From Schaalia odontolytica (GTDB lineage Bacteria; Actinomycetota; Actinomycetes; Actinomycetales; Actinomycetaceae), in assembly GCF_024584435.1 (NCBI RefSeq), contig NZ_CP102197.1, positions 124,001 through 188,000 of the forward strand: DNA of 64,000 nucleotides. The letters run 5' to 3'. The notes beneath the pieces are model-generated. The model was not told the origin of the DNA. It saw only the letters and a program-made list of their open reading frames with translations, and made no database searches. Of this stretch, positions 15,875 through 25,795 are shown piece after piece. Position 1 is the first letter of the stretch. Every line of letters begins with the position of its first letter. The position numbers and the translations under genes were made by a program.

Positions 15875-17653
15875 TCACTCGCCGCCCTTGCGGCGGCGAA
15901 TGCGCTTGCGGGCGCGGGGTGTGCGCTCAGAAGTAGAACCAGCCGCAGTGGAATCGGCCGAGCCCGGGCGCGGCGAGTGCTCGCCGCGCCCGCGGCCCCT
16001 CGTCCCGCGATCCGAGCGGCCACCCTTACCGGCGTTGAGCGTGCGATCCCCATCCTGGGATCCGCGCGCCCGCGAGCCGCGCGAAGAACGACCGGAATCG
16101 CCGCTGCGAGCGGAACGACCGCGGCCACCACGCGAGCCCGAACGGCCGCCGCGGCCTCGACCCTCGCGGCGAGGAGACGAACCGCCCAGGTCCTCCAAGA
16201 CCTCCGCATCCAGGCCGGCGCGCGTGCGCTTGGCGCGCGGGAGACGCCCCGTCGTGCCCTCCGGAATATCCAGGTCGGTGAACAGGTGAGGGGAGGTGTG
16301 GTACGTCTCGAGCGGATCCGGCACGCCCAGGCCCAGGGCCTTGGAGATGAGCGACCAGCGCGGTGTGTCGTCCCAATCCACGAACGTCACCGCCGTCCCC
16401 GAATTCCCGGCGCGACCCGTGCGCCCGATGCGGTGAATGTAGATCTTCTCGTCCTCGGGGCACTGGTAGTTGATGACGTGGGTGACGTCGTCGACGTCGA
16501 TGCCTCGTGCGGCCACGTCCGTGGCAACCAGGACATCCACCTTGCCCTTGCGGAACGCGCGCAGCGCCTGCTCGCGTGCGCCCTGCCCCAGGTCCCCGTG
16601 CAGCGCGCCCACCGCGAAGCCGCGGGCCGTCAGATCCTCGCCCAGGCGGGCCGCCGTGCGCTTGGTGCGGCAGAAGATCACGGTGCGGCCACGCCCCTCG
16701 GCCTGCAGGATGCGGGCCACGACCTCCACCTTGTTCATGGCGTGAACCCGGTAGATGACCTGCTTGACCGTGTTCACGGTCTGATTCTGATCGTCCGGAT
16801 CCTGCGCGCGAATGTGCGTGGGGTGAACCATGAAGCGGCGCGCCAGGGCGACCACCGGTCCGGGCATCGTCGCGGAAAACAGCATGGTGTGGCGGTTCTC
16901 GGGCACCCGGCCGAGCAGCGTCTCCACGTCGGGCAGGAAGCCCAGGTCCAGCATCTCGTCGGCCTCGTCGAGGACGACCGTCTCGACGCCGGACAGGTGC
17001 AGGTGCCCCTTGCGCAGCAGGTCGATGAGGCGCCCGGGAGTACCCACGACGATGTCGGCCCCGCGCGTGAGAGCCTCGATCTGGGGTTCGAAGGCGACGC
17101 CGCCGTAGATCTCCACGATGCGGGTGGACAGGTACTTCGCGGCGTCGCGCAGGTCCTGAGCGACCTGCTTGGTGAGCTCGCGTGTCGGCAGGATGATGAG
17201 GGCCTGGGGCTTGTTCGGGTTGAGCAGGTCCTCGTAGCCCTCCTCGTCGGGAGCGATGACATCCTCCAGGACCGGGATGCCGAAGCCGAGAGTCTTGCCG
17301 GTGCCCGTCTTGGCCTGGCCGATGATGTCGTGGCGATCCAGCGCGGGCCCCAGGGTCAGCGCCTGAATCGGGAAGGGGTGCGTGATTCCCTTATCCTCGA
17401 GCGCGTCAACGATGGGGTCGGTGACGCCAAAGTCGGCGAAAGACTTCTTGTCCAGGTCCTCGTCACCCTTGTCGGTAATGTCGGGGGTGGCTTCCTCCTG
17501 CGCCGGGGCCTCGGGGTGGATGTTGCCCAGGCGCACGACCCCCGCCGAGTACTCGACGGGCGAGGCGTCGGCGGGCACCTGGGGGCCGGTGGCCTGGTCG
17601 GTTGCGTCGTTGCTGGGGGTGGGCGCGGTGGCCTCGTTGCTCGTGTTGGTCAC
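15875..17653 (-). CDS. DEAD-box ATP-dependent RNA helicase, RhlE-like
   Basis: A 592-residue RNA helicase. Motifs in order: Q motif (FADFGVTDPIVDALEDKGI then PFPIQ), motif I AKTGTGKT, DEAD in VVLDEADEMLDLGF, SAT in LFSATMPG, and motifs IV-VI ending HRIGRTGRAG. The C-terminal 130 residues are Arg/Gly/Ser-rich (many RGG and GRG tracts), a usual RNA-binding tail of actinobacterial relatives. GTG start with AAGG 7 nt upstream. Divergent from the ferritin-like gene. In Mycobacterium tuberculosis RhlE (Rv3211) has the same neighbours, so this is core gene content for RNA unwinding or ribosome/RNA decay tasks. Confidence 0.93.
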   Translation of the reverse strand: MTNTSNEATAPTPSNDATDQATGPQVPADASPVEYSAGVVRLGNIHPEAPAQEEATPDITDKGDEDLDKKSFADFGVTDPIVDALEDKGITHPFPIQALTLGPALDRHDIIGQAKTGTGKTLGFGIPVLEDVIAPDEEGYEDLLNPNKPQALIILPTRELTKQVAQDLRDAAKYLSTRIVEIYGGVAFEPQIEALTRGADIVVGTPGRLIDLLRKGHLHLSGVETVVLDEADEMLDLGFLPDVETLLGRVPENRHTMLFSATMPGPVVALARRFMVHPTHIRAQDPDDQNQTVNTVKQVIYRVHAMNKVEVVARILQAEGRGRTVIFCRTKRTAARLGEDLTARGFAVGALHGDLGQGAREQALRAFRKGKVDVLVATDVAARGIDVDDVTHVINYQCPEDEKIYIHRIGRTGRAGNSGTAVTFVDWDDTPRWSLISKALGLGVPDPLETYHTSPHLFTDLDIPEGTTGRLPRAKRTRAGLDAEVLEDLGGSSPRREGRGRGGRSGSRGGRGRSARSGDSGRSSRGSRARGSQDGDRTLNAGKGGRSDRGTRGRGRGEHSPRPGSADSTAAGSTSERTPRARKRIRRRKGGE

Positions 17654-17905
17654 GATCTACCTTGTCTCCCGGGCTCTTCCGGGGTTGGGGTCGGTGCCGA
17701 TCGCGCATTGCCTGGCGCGGGGATGCACGTCCGCGCCTCCGTGTGAAGAGTCAAGAATGCGACCGGTCTTTGATTGGTCGCTGTTCAGTGTAACCGTGCC
17801 GACCGCAATAGCGGGGGAGGGGATGATCACAGAGCGGCCGTGTCGGGGGTGCTTGCGGGGGCGGAATGAGGCTCACGCGGCGCCGTCAGGCACTATGCTG
17901 GAGTC

Positions 17906-18535
17906 ATGGCACACGACTACGTTCCCGTTCCCGCCGAAGACGCCGACGTCGTCGGTATTCTCGCCTATTCCTCGCTGGCGTTCATGACTCGCCTGGCCAA
18001 GGACGGCGAGCAGGCACCGTCCTTCGAGGCCCACGTCGAACACGCCCGCATGTCCGCCCAGTGCTACGCCCTGTATCGCCAGCTTGAGGTGTGGAGCCAG
18101 CACCGCGGATTCGACCTGATGGCCGCCGCCGAGGTCTTCTCTCGAACCTACGATGACCTGGACGCGCGCACGCGCCCCACGACCTTCGCCGAGCGCAGCG
18201 TCAAGACCTTCATTACGCGCGGCATGCTCGGAGACATGATGCTGCGCGTCGCCCAGACACACAAGCTCTTCGAGGGCATGGAGGACGTGTGGCCCTTCGA
18301 GCAGGGACACTGGGTGCGCGCGCACCTCGGGCCGCGAATCGAGGAGGACCCGCAGCTCGCGGCTCGCCTGTCCCTGTGGGGTCGGCGCGTCGCCGGCGAG
18401 GCCCTCGGTCTGGTGCGGGCAACGCTGTTCACCTACCCGACGCTGGCAGCCACCCCGGAGAACGCGGACGCGATCACGGAGTACGTGATCGCGCGCCACG
18501 GGGAGCGCATGCGCGACATCCACCTCAAGGCCTAG
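17906..18535 (+). CDS. Ferritin-like fold protein (actinobacterial, unknown substrate)
   Basis: A 209-residue, mostly helical protein of the ferritin-like/hydroxylase-like family found beside rhlE in actinobacteria. SFEAHVEHARMSAQ near residue 45 carries the Glu/His pattern of a di-iron helix, and GERMRDIHLKA closes the protein. No signal peptide. TATGCT (17894-17899) lies 6 nt before the ATG, so the mRNA may be leaderless, although GGAG also lies 2 nt before the start. Its position opposite the helicase matches the Rv3210c-Rv3211 arrangement. Enzymatic activity is not established. Confidence 0.7.
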   Translation: MAHDYVPVPAEDADVVGILAYSSLAFMTRLAKDGEQAPSFEAHVEHARMSAQCYALYRQLEVWSQHRGFDLMAAAEVFSRTYDDLDARTRPTTFAERSVKTFITRGMLGDMMLRVAQTHKLFEGMEDVWPFEQGHWVRAHLGPRIEEDPQLAARLSLWGRRVAGEALGLVRATLFTYPTLAATPENADAITEYVIARHGERMRDIHLKA

Positions 18536-18631
18536 CTTCGGCCCCGCGTGGCGGCGGCCTCGCGCGTACGAGCGTCAGGCCGGTGCCGGGCGGCTGCGAG
18601 GACTTTCTCCCGGCCTCGTCGCCCCTCGGGG

Positions 18632-18859
18632 TCAGCCGATCGCGAAACCGACGCGGCGCTCGTTCTTGCTGGCGATCTGTACGTAGCCCAGGGCGCGGGT
18701 GGGAACGAGGAGACGCTGCCCCTTGGAGCCGGTGAGGTCGAGGAGGCCGTTGGCTGAGGCGAGCGCCTCGTTGACCTTCGACACGAGTTCGCTCTCGCTC
18801 ATGTCAACGTCGAGGGCGAGCTGGCGGGTGTTGTCACGAATCCCGATGAAAATCTCCAT
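18632..18859 (-). CDS. DUF3107 family protein
   Basis: A 75-residue cytoplasmic protein. Start at 18859 is set by AAGGAG 6 nt upstream. MEIFIGIRDNTRQL at the N-terminus and RRVGFAIG at the C-terminus are typical of DUF3107, an actinobacteria-specific family (TB9.4/Rv3208A in M. tuberculosis) of unknown function. It is divergent from adnA, with which it shares a 78-bp promoter region. The same gene also stands near rhlE and adnAB in mycobacteria. Confidence 0.9.
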   Translation of the reverse strand: MEIFIGIRDNTRQLALDVDMSESELVSKVNEALASANGLLDLTGSKGQRLLVPTRALGYVQIASKNERRVGFAIG

Positions 18860-18937
18860 GAATGCTCCTTGCTGGAAAAAGCCGTCACCACCATCATATG
18901 TGTCACAGATGCCAGCGGTGTCTGCCAGTATTGCGTC

Positions 18938-21900
18938 ATGAGCGAAATCAAGGTCAGGTTGCGTGCGCGCCCCGCCTCGTGGTGGCGGCTGCCCGAGCTG
19001 AACCCCCAGCAGGCGGAGGTCCTTCGCGCCTCGCGGGTCGGCGACGTCGTCGCCCGGGGCGCCCCCTCCTCGGGGCGCAGCACGTGCGCGCTCGCGGCAT
19101 TCGAGGCGGAGAACGCCGCGGGACGCTCGGCCGTGATCCTCACCCCCGACCGCGCTCGCGCCGACCTGCTCACCCCCCGCGCGCAGGCCCTCGCGCCCGA
19201 CGCGGTGCGCCCCTGCCGCACCCCCGCCTCCTTCGCCTACCAGGTGGTGGCCACCTGGCGCACCCAGCGCGCCGTTCCCCTTGACGGGGTCGAGCTGGTG
19301 ACGGGATCCTCCCAGGACCAGATGCTCGCCCAGCTTCTCGAGACCGTGGACGCTCCCTGGCCGAGTGAGATCGGCCCCCAGATGCGCGCCATGCCCGCCT
19401 TCCGCGCGGAGCTGCGAAACCTGGTCGCCCGCGCGGGGGAGGCCGGGATGAACGCGGCCTCGCTGGCCGAGGCGGGGGGCAGGTTCTGCAGGCCCGAATG
19501 GGAGGCCGCGGGCGCCATCGTTGCCGCCCTCGAAGAGGGCCCCCAGCGCAGCCCGGAATACTCGGGGACCCTGCGCGTGGACCTGTCGCGCATCCAGTCC
19601 CTCGCCGCCGACCTGATCCGCTTCTGGCAGAGCGAGGCCCCCACGCGCGGGGTGCAGGCGCCCTGTCCGGTGCCCGACCTCGTCGTCGTCGACGATCTCC
19701 AGGACTGTACGCCCTCGACGCTGACCCTTCTCGCGGCGTGCCGCGAGAAGGGGGCTCGGATCGTTGCCTTCTCCGACGCGGACGTCGCGGTCGCCGGGTA
19801 CCGGGGCGGCGAGCCGCACCTTGACCGCCGCCTCGCCTCCCTCCTTCGCGTGGACATCCGTGAACTCGGCCAGGTGTACGCGATGTCCGCGCCTGTGCGC
19901 GAGCTCGCCCGGCAGGCATGCTCGCGCATCACCCAATCCGGCTCGCCTGCCCGCCGCAACGCCCGGGTCGGCGACGACGCGCCCCGGGGAGGCCTGGTGA
20001 CGCACCTGGGGGCAACGCCCTCGCAGATGGGCGCCCTCATCGCTCGCGCGCTGCGGTCCCACCACCTGCACGACGGCATCGACTTCGCGGACCAGGCCGT
20101 CATCGTGCGCAGCGCATCCATGGTCGCCGAGACGCGCCGCTACCTGGCGCGCGGCGGCGTTCCCCTGGCCGGCGGCGGGCGGGCCTTCGACTTCGCCAGT
20201 CAGCCCACGACGCGCCTCCTCCTCGACCTCATCACGGTGCCGACGGGCTCCACGGGCACGGACGAGGCCGCCCGCCGCGAGCTGGCCGAGCGCCTCCTGC
20301 CTTCGCCCCTCGTTCGCGCCGACCCCCTGGCCACGCGCCGCCTGCTGCGCCGCCTGAACGCCGCGCGCACCCAGGCGGCCGAGGAGGACGGCGACCCGGT
20401 GGCGCCGATCCCGCTGACGTCGGCCGACCTCGTGGCCGACCCGCGCACCTGGCGCCCCACCATCGAGGAGGCCGAGCGTGCCGGAGGCAAGCGCGCCCGC
20501 GCCGCAAGCGCGCTCGCGCGGCCACTCGAGGTCGCCTCGCGCCTGTGGGACCTGGGAATGAACGGCAGCGACCGCCCGCAGGAACGCCTGTGGGAGCTGT
20601 GGGAGGCCGCCGGCGTCGCGGACGAGTGGCGCTCCCGAGCGATCGCGTCGGACGAGTCCTCGGGGTGGTACGACGACCAGCTGGACGCCGTCGTCGCTCT
20701 CCTGCGCGTCGCCGACGTGTGGCAGCAGCGCAACCCCGCCACAAGTGCGGCGCAATTCGCCGCCGAATTGGCCTCGGGCACGGTCCCCATCGACACGATC
20801 TCACGCGTGGGCGTGCGGCCCGCGGGCGTCGAGGTCCTCACCCCCGCCCAGGCGATGGGCCGCCACTGGGAGGTCGTCGTCCTCGCCGGCCTGCAGGACG
20901 GGGCGTGGCCAAACCTGCGGCTGCGCGACCGGATCCTGCGCGCAGACCTGCTGGCGGACGCGGGCGCGGGACGAACCAGTGTGGGGGAGGACGGCCGCGA
21001 AGAACTCATCGATTCCGTGCGGGCCGCTCGCGCCGCGGTGCTTGATGACGAGTACCGGCTCTTCGTCGCGGCCGTGACGAGGGCTCGGCGCGTCGTCCAC
21101 GCCGGTGCCGTGCGCGCGGAGGACGCCGCACCCTCCGTCTTCTTCGACCTGGTGGCTCGCCTGGCGGACACTCCCCGCGTCGGTGACCTGGTACCCGTGG
21201 ATCCGGTGGACGCGCCCCTGTCACTGTCCGGACACATCGCCGACCTGCGTGCGCGCGCGGCAGCCCCCGACGACCCGGCGGACGCCGACCTGGCGGCCAC
21301 CCTCCTGGCCCTGCTGGCGCGCGAGGGCATCGCCTCGGCTCAGCCGCACCGCTGGCTGGGCGCGGGCGGAACTCCCACCTGCGCCCGGGACTACCGGGGC
21401 GACATCGTGCTGTCCCCCTCGCAATTCGAACGCGCGCTGGTGTGCCCCCTCAGGTGGTTCCTCACGACGGTGGGGGCCGAAGGCACGGCCAACGCGGCGG
21501 CAAGCCTGGGAACCCTCGTGCACGCGGTCGCCGAGGAGAACCCGCACGGCACCGCGGAGGAACTGACCGAGGCCCTCGAGGCTCGCATCGACGAGCTGGG
21601 CTACAACCTGGACACGTGGGCGGGCCGCGTCGCCGACAGGCGCGCACACGCGATCGTCGACAACCTGGCCAGCTACGTCGTGGGTGTCCCCGGAGACGTC
21701 GACGTCGAAGAGACGGTGGAGGCCACGGTCGAGGGCGTGACCATCCGCGGCCGAATGGACCGCCTCGAGCACGTCGACGAGGGCGTGCGCGTCACGGACC
21801 TGAAGACCGGCAAGGGCGGCTACACGAAGGCGAGCGTGCGAGACAACCCCCAGCTCGCCGCGTACCAGATGGCCCTCATCGCCTCGGGACGATCGGTCGC

Positions 21901-22123
21901 GGGCGCGCGCATCGCCCTGCTCGGCGGCGCGAAGCCGCAGATCCTGGATCAGCCACCGCTGCGCGGGCAAGAACTGGAGAAGTGGCTCGATTGCGTGCGC
22001 GAGGTGGCTCTCGGCGCCCGCGGCCCCTACTTCCAGGCACGGCCCTCGCAGGAGGCCTGCCGATACTGCTCCTTCGACCGGCTGTGCCCGGCACGCGAGC
22101 GAGGCCGCAAGGTGGTGGAATGA
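18938..22123 (+). CDS. adnA: AdnA-type helicase-nuclease subunit
   Basis: A 1,061-residue UvrD-like motor plus C-terminal RecB-family nuclease; with AdnB it resects double-strand breaks for recombination in actinobacteria. Nuclease motifs are intact: GTLVHAVAE near residue 865, VTDLKTGKGG near 955, QLAAYQ near 973. Cysteines CPLRWF and CRYCSFDRLC suggest the AddB-type iron-sulfur staple. The motor looks worn: the Walker A equivalent reads GAPSSGRST (Arg for Lys) and Walker B reads VVVDDLQD instead of DExQD. This fits reports that the mycobacterial AdnA motor contributes little. The adnB gene starts 19 nt after its stop. ATG at 18938; no clear ribosome site. Confidence 0.9.
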   Translation: MSEIKVRLRARPASWWRLPELNPQQAEVLRASRVGDVVARGAPSSGRSTCALAAFEAENAAGRSAVILTPDRARADLLTPRAQALAPDAVRPCRTPASFAYQVVATWRTQRAVPLDGVELVTGSSQDQMLAQLLETVDAPWPSEIGPQMRAMPAFRAELRNLVARAGEAGMNAASLAEAGGRFCRPEWEAAGAIVAALEEGPQRSPEYSGTLRVDLSRIQSLAADLIRFWQSEAPTRGVQAPCPVPDLVVVDDLQDCTPSTLTLLAACREKGARIVAFSDADVAVAGYRGGEPHLDRRLASLLRVDIRELGQVYAMSAPVRELARQACSRITQSGSPARRNARVGDDAPRGGLVTHLGATPSQMGALIARALRSHHLHDGIDFADQAVIVRSASMVAETRRYLARGGVPLAGGGRAFDFASQPTTRLLLDLITVPTGSTGTDEAARRELAERLLPSPLVRADPLATRRLLRRLNAARTQAAEEDGDPVAPIPLTSADLVADPRTWRPTIEEAERAGGKRARAASALARPLEVASRLWDLGMNGSDRPQERLWELWEAAGVADEWRSRAIASDESSGWYDDQLDAVVALLRVADVWQQRNPATSAAQFAAELASGTVPIDTISRVGVRPAGVEVLTPAQAMGRHWEVVVLAGLQDGAWPNLRLRDRILRADLLADAGAGRTSVGEDGREELIDSVRAARAAVLDDEYRLFVAAVTRARRVVHAGAVRAEDAAPSVFFDLVARLADTPRVGDLVPVDPVDAPLSLSGHIADLRARAAAPDDPADADLAATLLALLAREGIASAQPHRWLGAGGTPTCARDYRGDIVLSPSQFERALVCPLRWFLTTVGAEGTANAAASLGTLVHAVAEENPHGTAEELTEALEARIDELGYNLDTWAGRVADRRAHAIVDNLASYVVGVPGDVDVEETVEATVEGVTIRGRMDRLEHVDEGVRVTDLKTGKGGYTKASVRDNPQLAAYQMALIASGRSVAGARIALLGGAKPQILDQPPLRGQELEKWLDCVREVALGARGPYFQARPSQEACRYCSFDRLCPARERGRKVVE

Positions 22124-22142
22124 CGTGGAACAGGAGAGCGCG

Positions 22143-25100
22143 ATGAGCGTGAGCGCCACCCAGATCCAGGCGATCGTTGACCGCTCGAAGACCCCGACGC
22201 CCGAGCAGGTGCGCGTGGTGGAATCCCCGCGCCGTCCCCTCCTGGTGGTCGCGGGCGCCGGGTCGGGCAAGACGGAGACCATGTCGATGAGGGTCCTGTG
22301 GCTCCTGGCCAATCACCCGGACCTCACGCCGGCCTCGATCCTGGGCCTGACCTTCACGCGCAAGGCGGCGGGGGAACTGGGGGACCGACTGCGGGCGCGC
22401 ATCCGCCTCCTCGCGGAGGCGATGCCTCACCTGCGCGAGCGCCTGGACGCGGACCCGGTGTCCCTGACCTACAACTCCTTCGCCGAACGCATCGTCTCCG
22501 AGCACGGGATGCGCATCGGCATCGACCCCGACTTCTCGATGCTCTCCGAGGCCGGAGCGCTGGACATGATGCTTCAGATCGTCGAGGCGTGGCCAAGCGA
22601 CCTCGATGAGGAACTCACGCCCCTGGGCGCCGTCTCCCAGATCCTTCACCTGGCCGGGGAGATCGCCGAGCACGGTTACACGGTCTCCAGCGCCCGGGAG
22701 GCACTCGAAGAGTTTGGCCGCGAGCTGGAACAGGTGGGCGACACGAACGAGGACGCGAGGCGGCTCCTGCGCGCCAACCGTCGTCGCATCGCCTTCCTCG
22801 GCCCCATCGAGGCCTACCAGCAGCGCAAACGGGACCTGGGATTCCTGGACTTTTCCGACCAGCTGGTCCTGGCCACGCGCATCGTCCGCGAGGCGCCGGT
22901 GGTCCGCGAGGCGCTGCGCGAGGAGTTCCGCGCCGTCCTGCTCGACGAGTTCCAGGACACGTCCGTCATCCAGATGGACCTGCTCTCCATGCTCTTTGGC
23001 GACCACGCGGTCACCGCGGTCGGCGACCCGAATCAGGCGATCTACGGGTGGCGGGGGGCCTCGGCCTCGTCCCTTGAGTCCTTCCTCGAACGCTTCTGCT
23101 CCGCCCCGGCCACGCCGGAGCAGACCCTCACCCTGTCCACCGCGTGGCGCAACGACCGGGCGATCCTGGACGCCGCGAACCGCGTGGCCGCGCCCCTACG
23201 CGAGGTCGCCGCCTATCAGGAGGGCAAGCGTGCGCTCAACGCCCAGTCGCCCATCCTGGTGGCACGCGGAGGAGCGGGAGACGGACGCGTCGAGGTCGCC
23301 TACGCCCCCGCCTACGAGGACGCGCTGGGGGTGGTCGTCGACTTCGTGCAGCGCATGCGCTCGCGGGCCGGCGAGGGCGGCAAGCGGCGCACGGTCGCCG
23401 TGCTGTGCAGGCGACGCAAGGACTTTGCCTACGTGGACGCGGCGCTGCGGGACGGGGGAATCCCCACGGAGATCGTGGGCCTGGGGGGTCTGCTCGACCA
23501 GGGGGCGGTCCAAGACGTGCGCGCCGCGCTGGAGCTGGCCCACGACGTGGGTGCGTCCCCGTGGCTGGCGCGCCTCCTGGCGGGCATCGACCTGGGGGCC
23601 GCGGACCTGATGGCGCTGGGCGATTGGGCGCGCGTCCTTGCTCGGGCGGAGGGCGCGAGCGCCCACCAGGCGGTCCTCCTCGACGCGGTGGATGCTCCCC
23701 CGCAGCCGGGCTGGTCGGCCGAGGGACGTCCGGCGATCAGCGAGGAGGCGGTGCGCCGTGTTCGCCTGCTGGGCGAGCGGCTGCGGGCCGTGCGCGAGGG
23801 GGTGGGGCGCACCGTCGTGGAACAGGTGGAACGCGCGATCCGCATCATGGGAACCCTCGACGACGTCATCGCCGATCCTCTGTCGATGGGTGGGCGCGCC
23901 GCATTGGATGAGTTCATCTCGGTGGCCGCCGCCTACGAGAGGGACACGCCGGGAGCGTCGCTGGGATCATTCCTCGCCTACCTGCGCATGGCGGACGAGC
24001 GCGAGGACGGGCTCGAGGCACCCCTGGGGGAACCCGATCCGCGCGCCGTGCAGATCATGACGGTCCACGCCTCCAAGGGACTCGAGTGGGATTGCGTCGT
24101 CGTCTTCGGTTTGAGCGACGGCGTCTTCCCGTCGCACGACAAGCGCAAGACGGTGTCGTGGCTGGACGAGCCGCCGATCGACTCCGCGTGGCTGACGGAT
24201 GCGAGCGCGTTGCCTCACCCGCTGCGCGGGGACCGCGCCGACCTGCCGCCCTTCGCGTTGGATGTGGAGGGCGAGGCCAAGCCTTCCGCCGCGTACTCCA
24301 AGTGGATGAAGGGACACTACGGTCGCGCCCTGGGCGTGCACGCAGAGCGCGAGGAGCGACGCCTGGCGTACGTGGCGATGACTCGGGCGCGTAGCGCCCA
24401 GCTCCTGGTGGGTTCCTGGATCTATCGGATGGGTTCGGCGATGAGGCAGCCGTCGCGCTACCTGATGGAGGCACGCGACGAGCTTTTCGGTCAGGAACCG
24501 GACCTGGTCGATGATTCGCTGACGCGCGTCGATGACCGCGGCGTGTGGGCCAGGGGGGACTGGCGAGGCCTGGGGGTCGAGTCGGTGTCCGGGGCGGGGG
24601 CGTGCCTGATCGCCCCGCAGCCCGACGACGAGGAGATCGCTCAGAGTTGCGCCGCGGCGGCCTCGGCGACCTTCCCGGAGGAACCGGGTCCCTCGCGTCG
24701 ACTGGTGGCTGGTGCGGCCGCGGCCGTGGAGGCGCAGATCCGAGCCCTGGCCGGGGACCACGACGTGTACGAGGCCCTGGCCGAGCTGGGCGACGACCCC
24801 GCGGTGAGGGACACGGTTGCCCTGATCGAGGAATATCACCTGGGGCTCGAGACCCCGGTCGTGGACCTGTGGGCCGAGAGGGTCCCCGCAACCTCCGTCT
24901 CGGCGCTCCTCCACGATGGCGAGGAGTTTGCGCGCGACATGCGTCGCCCCATGCCGTCCAGGCCCAGCTCCTTGTCCGCGCTCGGCACCGTGTTCCATGC
25001 GTGGGTGGAGCGAGAACTTCACCTGGCCTCCGCGGATCCCGCCTCCGAGGCCTTCGAGCTTGCCACCGGCGAGGACGCCGCGTTGGCGGGCGGGGACGGC

Positions 25101-25592
25101 GCGGACGAGGCCCTGCTGACGGAGGGGGAACGCGGCCGCCTCGACCGACTCCGCGCGAACTTCCGCGCGTTTGTCGCCACGCGCCTCGCGGGCTATCGGG
25201 CGGTCGCGATCGAGGAGGCCTTCTCCGTGGAGGTGGGCGGCGTCTCCGTCCAGGGGCGCATCGACGCCGTCTTTGAGCGAGTGGGCGAGCAGGGGCCGCG
25301 TTTCCTGGTGGTCGATTGGAAGAGCGGGGCGCCGATCACCGCGGCGACGAAGCCCGACAAGATCGCCTACTTCGTCACCCAGCTGCGCCTGTACCGGCGC
25401 GCATGGGCGGCCCGCACGGGGGTGGGCCCAGAGGAGGTGGGGGCGATGGTCGCTTTCCTGGCGGGTCCCTCCCACTTCTCGCTTGACGAGCTGGAAGACG
25501 CCCTCGGTGGTGCCGCGCCGCTGGACGAGGCGCTGCGAGGCGCGCTGGGGAGGGCAGAGACGTCCCCCGGGGGAGGAGATGCCCCCGAGTGA
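22143..25592 (+). CDS. adnB: AdnB-type ATP-dependent helicase-nuclease subunit
   Basis: A 1,149-residue UvrD/PcrA-like helicase with a C-terminal RecB-family nuclease, the lead motor of the AdnAB break-resection complex. Motor motifs are intact: GAGSGKTETM near residue 39, LTFTRKAAGEL, VLLDEFQDTS near 268, GDPNQAIYGWRGA near 295, and MTVHASKGLEWD near 640. The nuclease has LGTVFHAWVE near 955, VVDWKSG near 1058, and QLRLYRRAW. AGGAG at 22131-22135 sets the ATG at 22143; the in-frame GTG at 22125 is less likely. It lies 19 nt downstream of adnA on the same transcript. Confidence 0.93.
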   Translation: MSVSATQIQAIVDRSKTPTPEQVRVVESPRRPLLVVAGAGSGKTETMSMRVLWLLANHPDLTPASILGLTFTRKAAGELGDRLRARIRLLAEAMPHLRERLDADPVSLTYNSFAERIVSEHGMRIGIDPDFSMLSEAGALDMMLQIVEAWPSDLDEELTPLGAVSQILHLAGEIAEHGYTVSSAREALEEFGRELEQVGDTNEDARRLLRANRRRIAFLGPIEAYQQRKRDLGFLDFSDQLVLATRIVREAPVVREALREEFRAVLLDEFQDTSVIQMDLLSMLFGDHAVTAVGDPNQAIYGWRGASASSLESFLERFCSAPATPEQTLTLSTAWRNDRAILDAANRVAAPLREVAAYQEGKRALNAQSPILVARGGAGDGRVEVAYAPAYEDALGVVVDFVQRMRSRAGEGGKRRTVAVLCRRRKDFAYVDAALRDGGIPTEIVGLGGLLDQGAVQDVRAALELAHDVGASPWLARLLAGIDLGAADLMALGDWARVLARAEGASAHQAVLLDAVDAPPQPGWSAEGRPAISEEAVRRVRLLGERLRAVREGVGRTVVEQVERAIRIMGTLDDVIADPLSMGGRAALDEFISVAAAYERDTPGASLGSFLAYLRMADEREDGLEAPLGEPDPRAVQIMTVHASKGLEWDCVVVFGLSDGVFPSHDKRKTVSWLDEPPIDSAWLTDASALPHPLRGDRADLPPFALDVEGEAKPSAAYSKWMKGHYGRALGVHAEREERRLAYVAMTRARSAQLLVGSWIYRMGSAMRQPSRYLMEARDELFGQEPDLVDDSLTRVDDRGVWARGDWRGLGVESVSGAGACLIAPQPDDEEIAQSCAAAASATFPEEPGPSRRLVAGAAAAVEAQIRALAGDHDVYEALAELGDDPAVRDTVALIEEYHLGLETPVVDLWAERVPATSVSALLHDGEEFARDMRRPMPSRPSSLSALGTVFHAWVERELHLASADPASEAFELATGEDAALAGGDGADEALLTEGERGRLDRLRANFRAFVATRLAGYRAVAIEEAFSVEVGGVSVQGRIDAVFERVGEQGPRFLVVDWKSGAPITAATKPDKIAYFVTQLRLYRRAWAARTGVGPEEVGAMVAFLAGPSHFSLDELEDALGGAAPLDEALRGALGRAETSPGGGDAPE

Positions 25593-25749
25593 GTCTTGCG
25601 GGTCATGGACGATTGACAGGCCTTTTGTGGATCGGCCATCACGGCTCTCACCTGCGCGAATGGGCCGCCTGACACGGGCGAGGGCGCGCGTTGGGCCTCC
25701 TTCAGTGCGTGACCTTCCGCTTGTTGGTCCCGGGGATACGCTGGTACAG

Positions 25750-25761
25750 TTGTCCTGTCAA
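25750..25761. promoter_or_regulatory. Candidate operator of the inositol-type regulon, site 1
   Basis: TTGTCCTGTCAA, one of four sites fitting TTGT-N3-G-N-CAA in this island (others at 29679, 32134 and 33034). It lies about 45 bp before the remnant of a sugar-binding protein gene. Inferred target of the GntR/UTRA regulator at 32166-32933. Confidence 0.5.
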
Positions 25762-25795
25762 TTTCAATGACGAGAGACGGCACATATTGGACTGC

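Noticed and set aside
15758-17746. 662-codon open frame on the plus strand
   Set aside because: Shadow of the DEAD-box helicase on the other strand, rich in Arg/Ala/Gln with no motif.
18860-20755. Long minus-strand extension upstream of the DUF3107 protein
   Set aside because: The DUF3107 start at 18859 has a good ribosome site; the extension is antisense to adnA.
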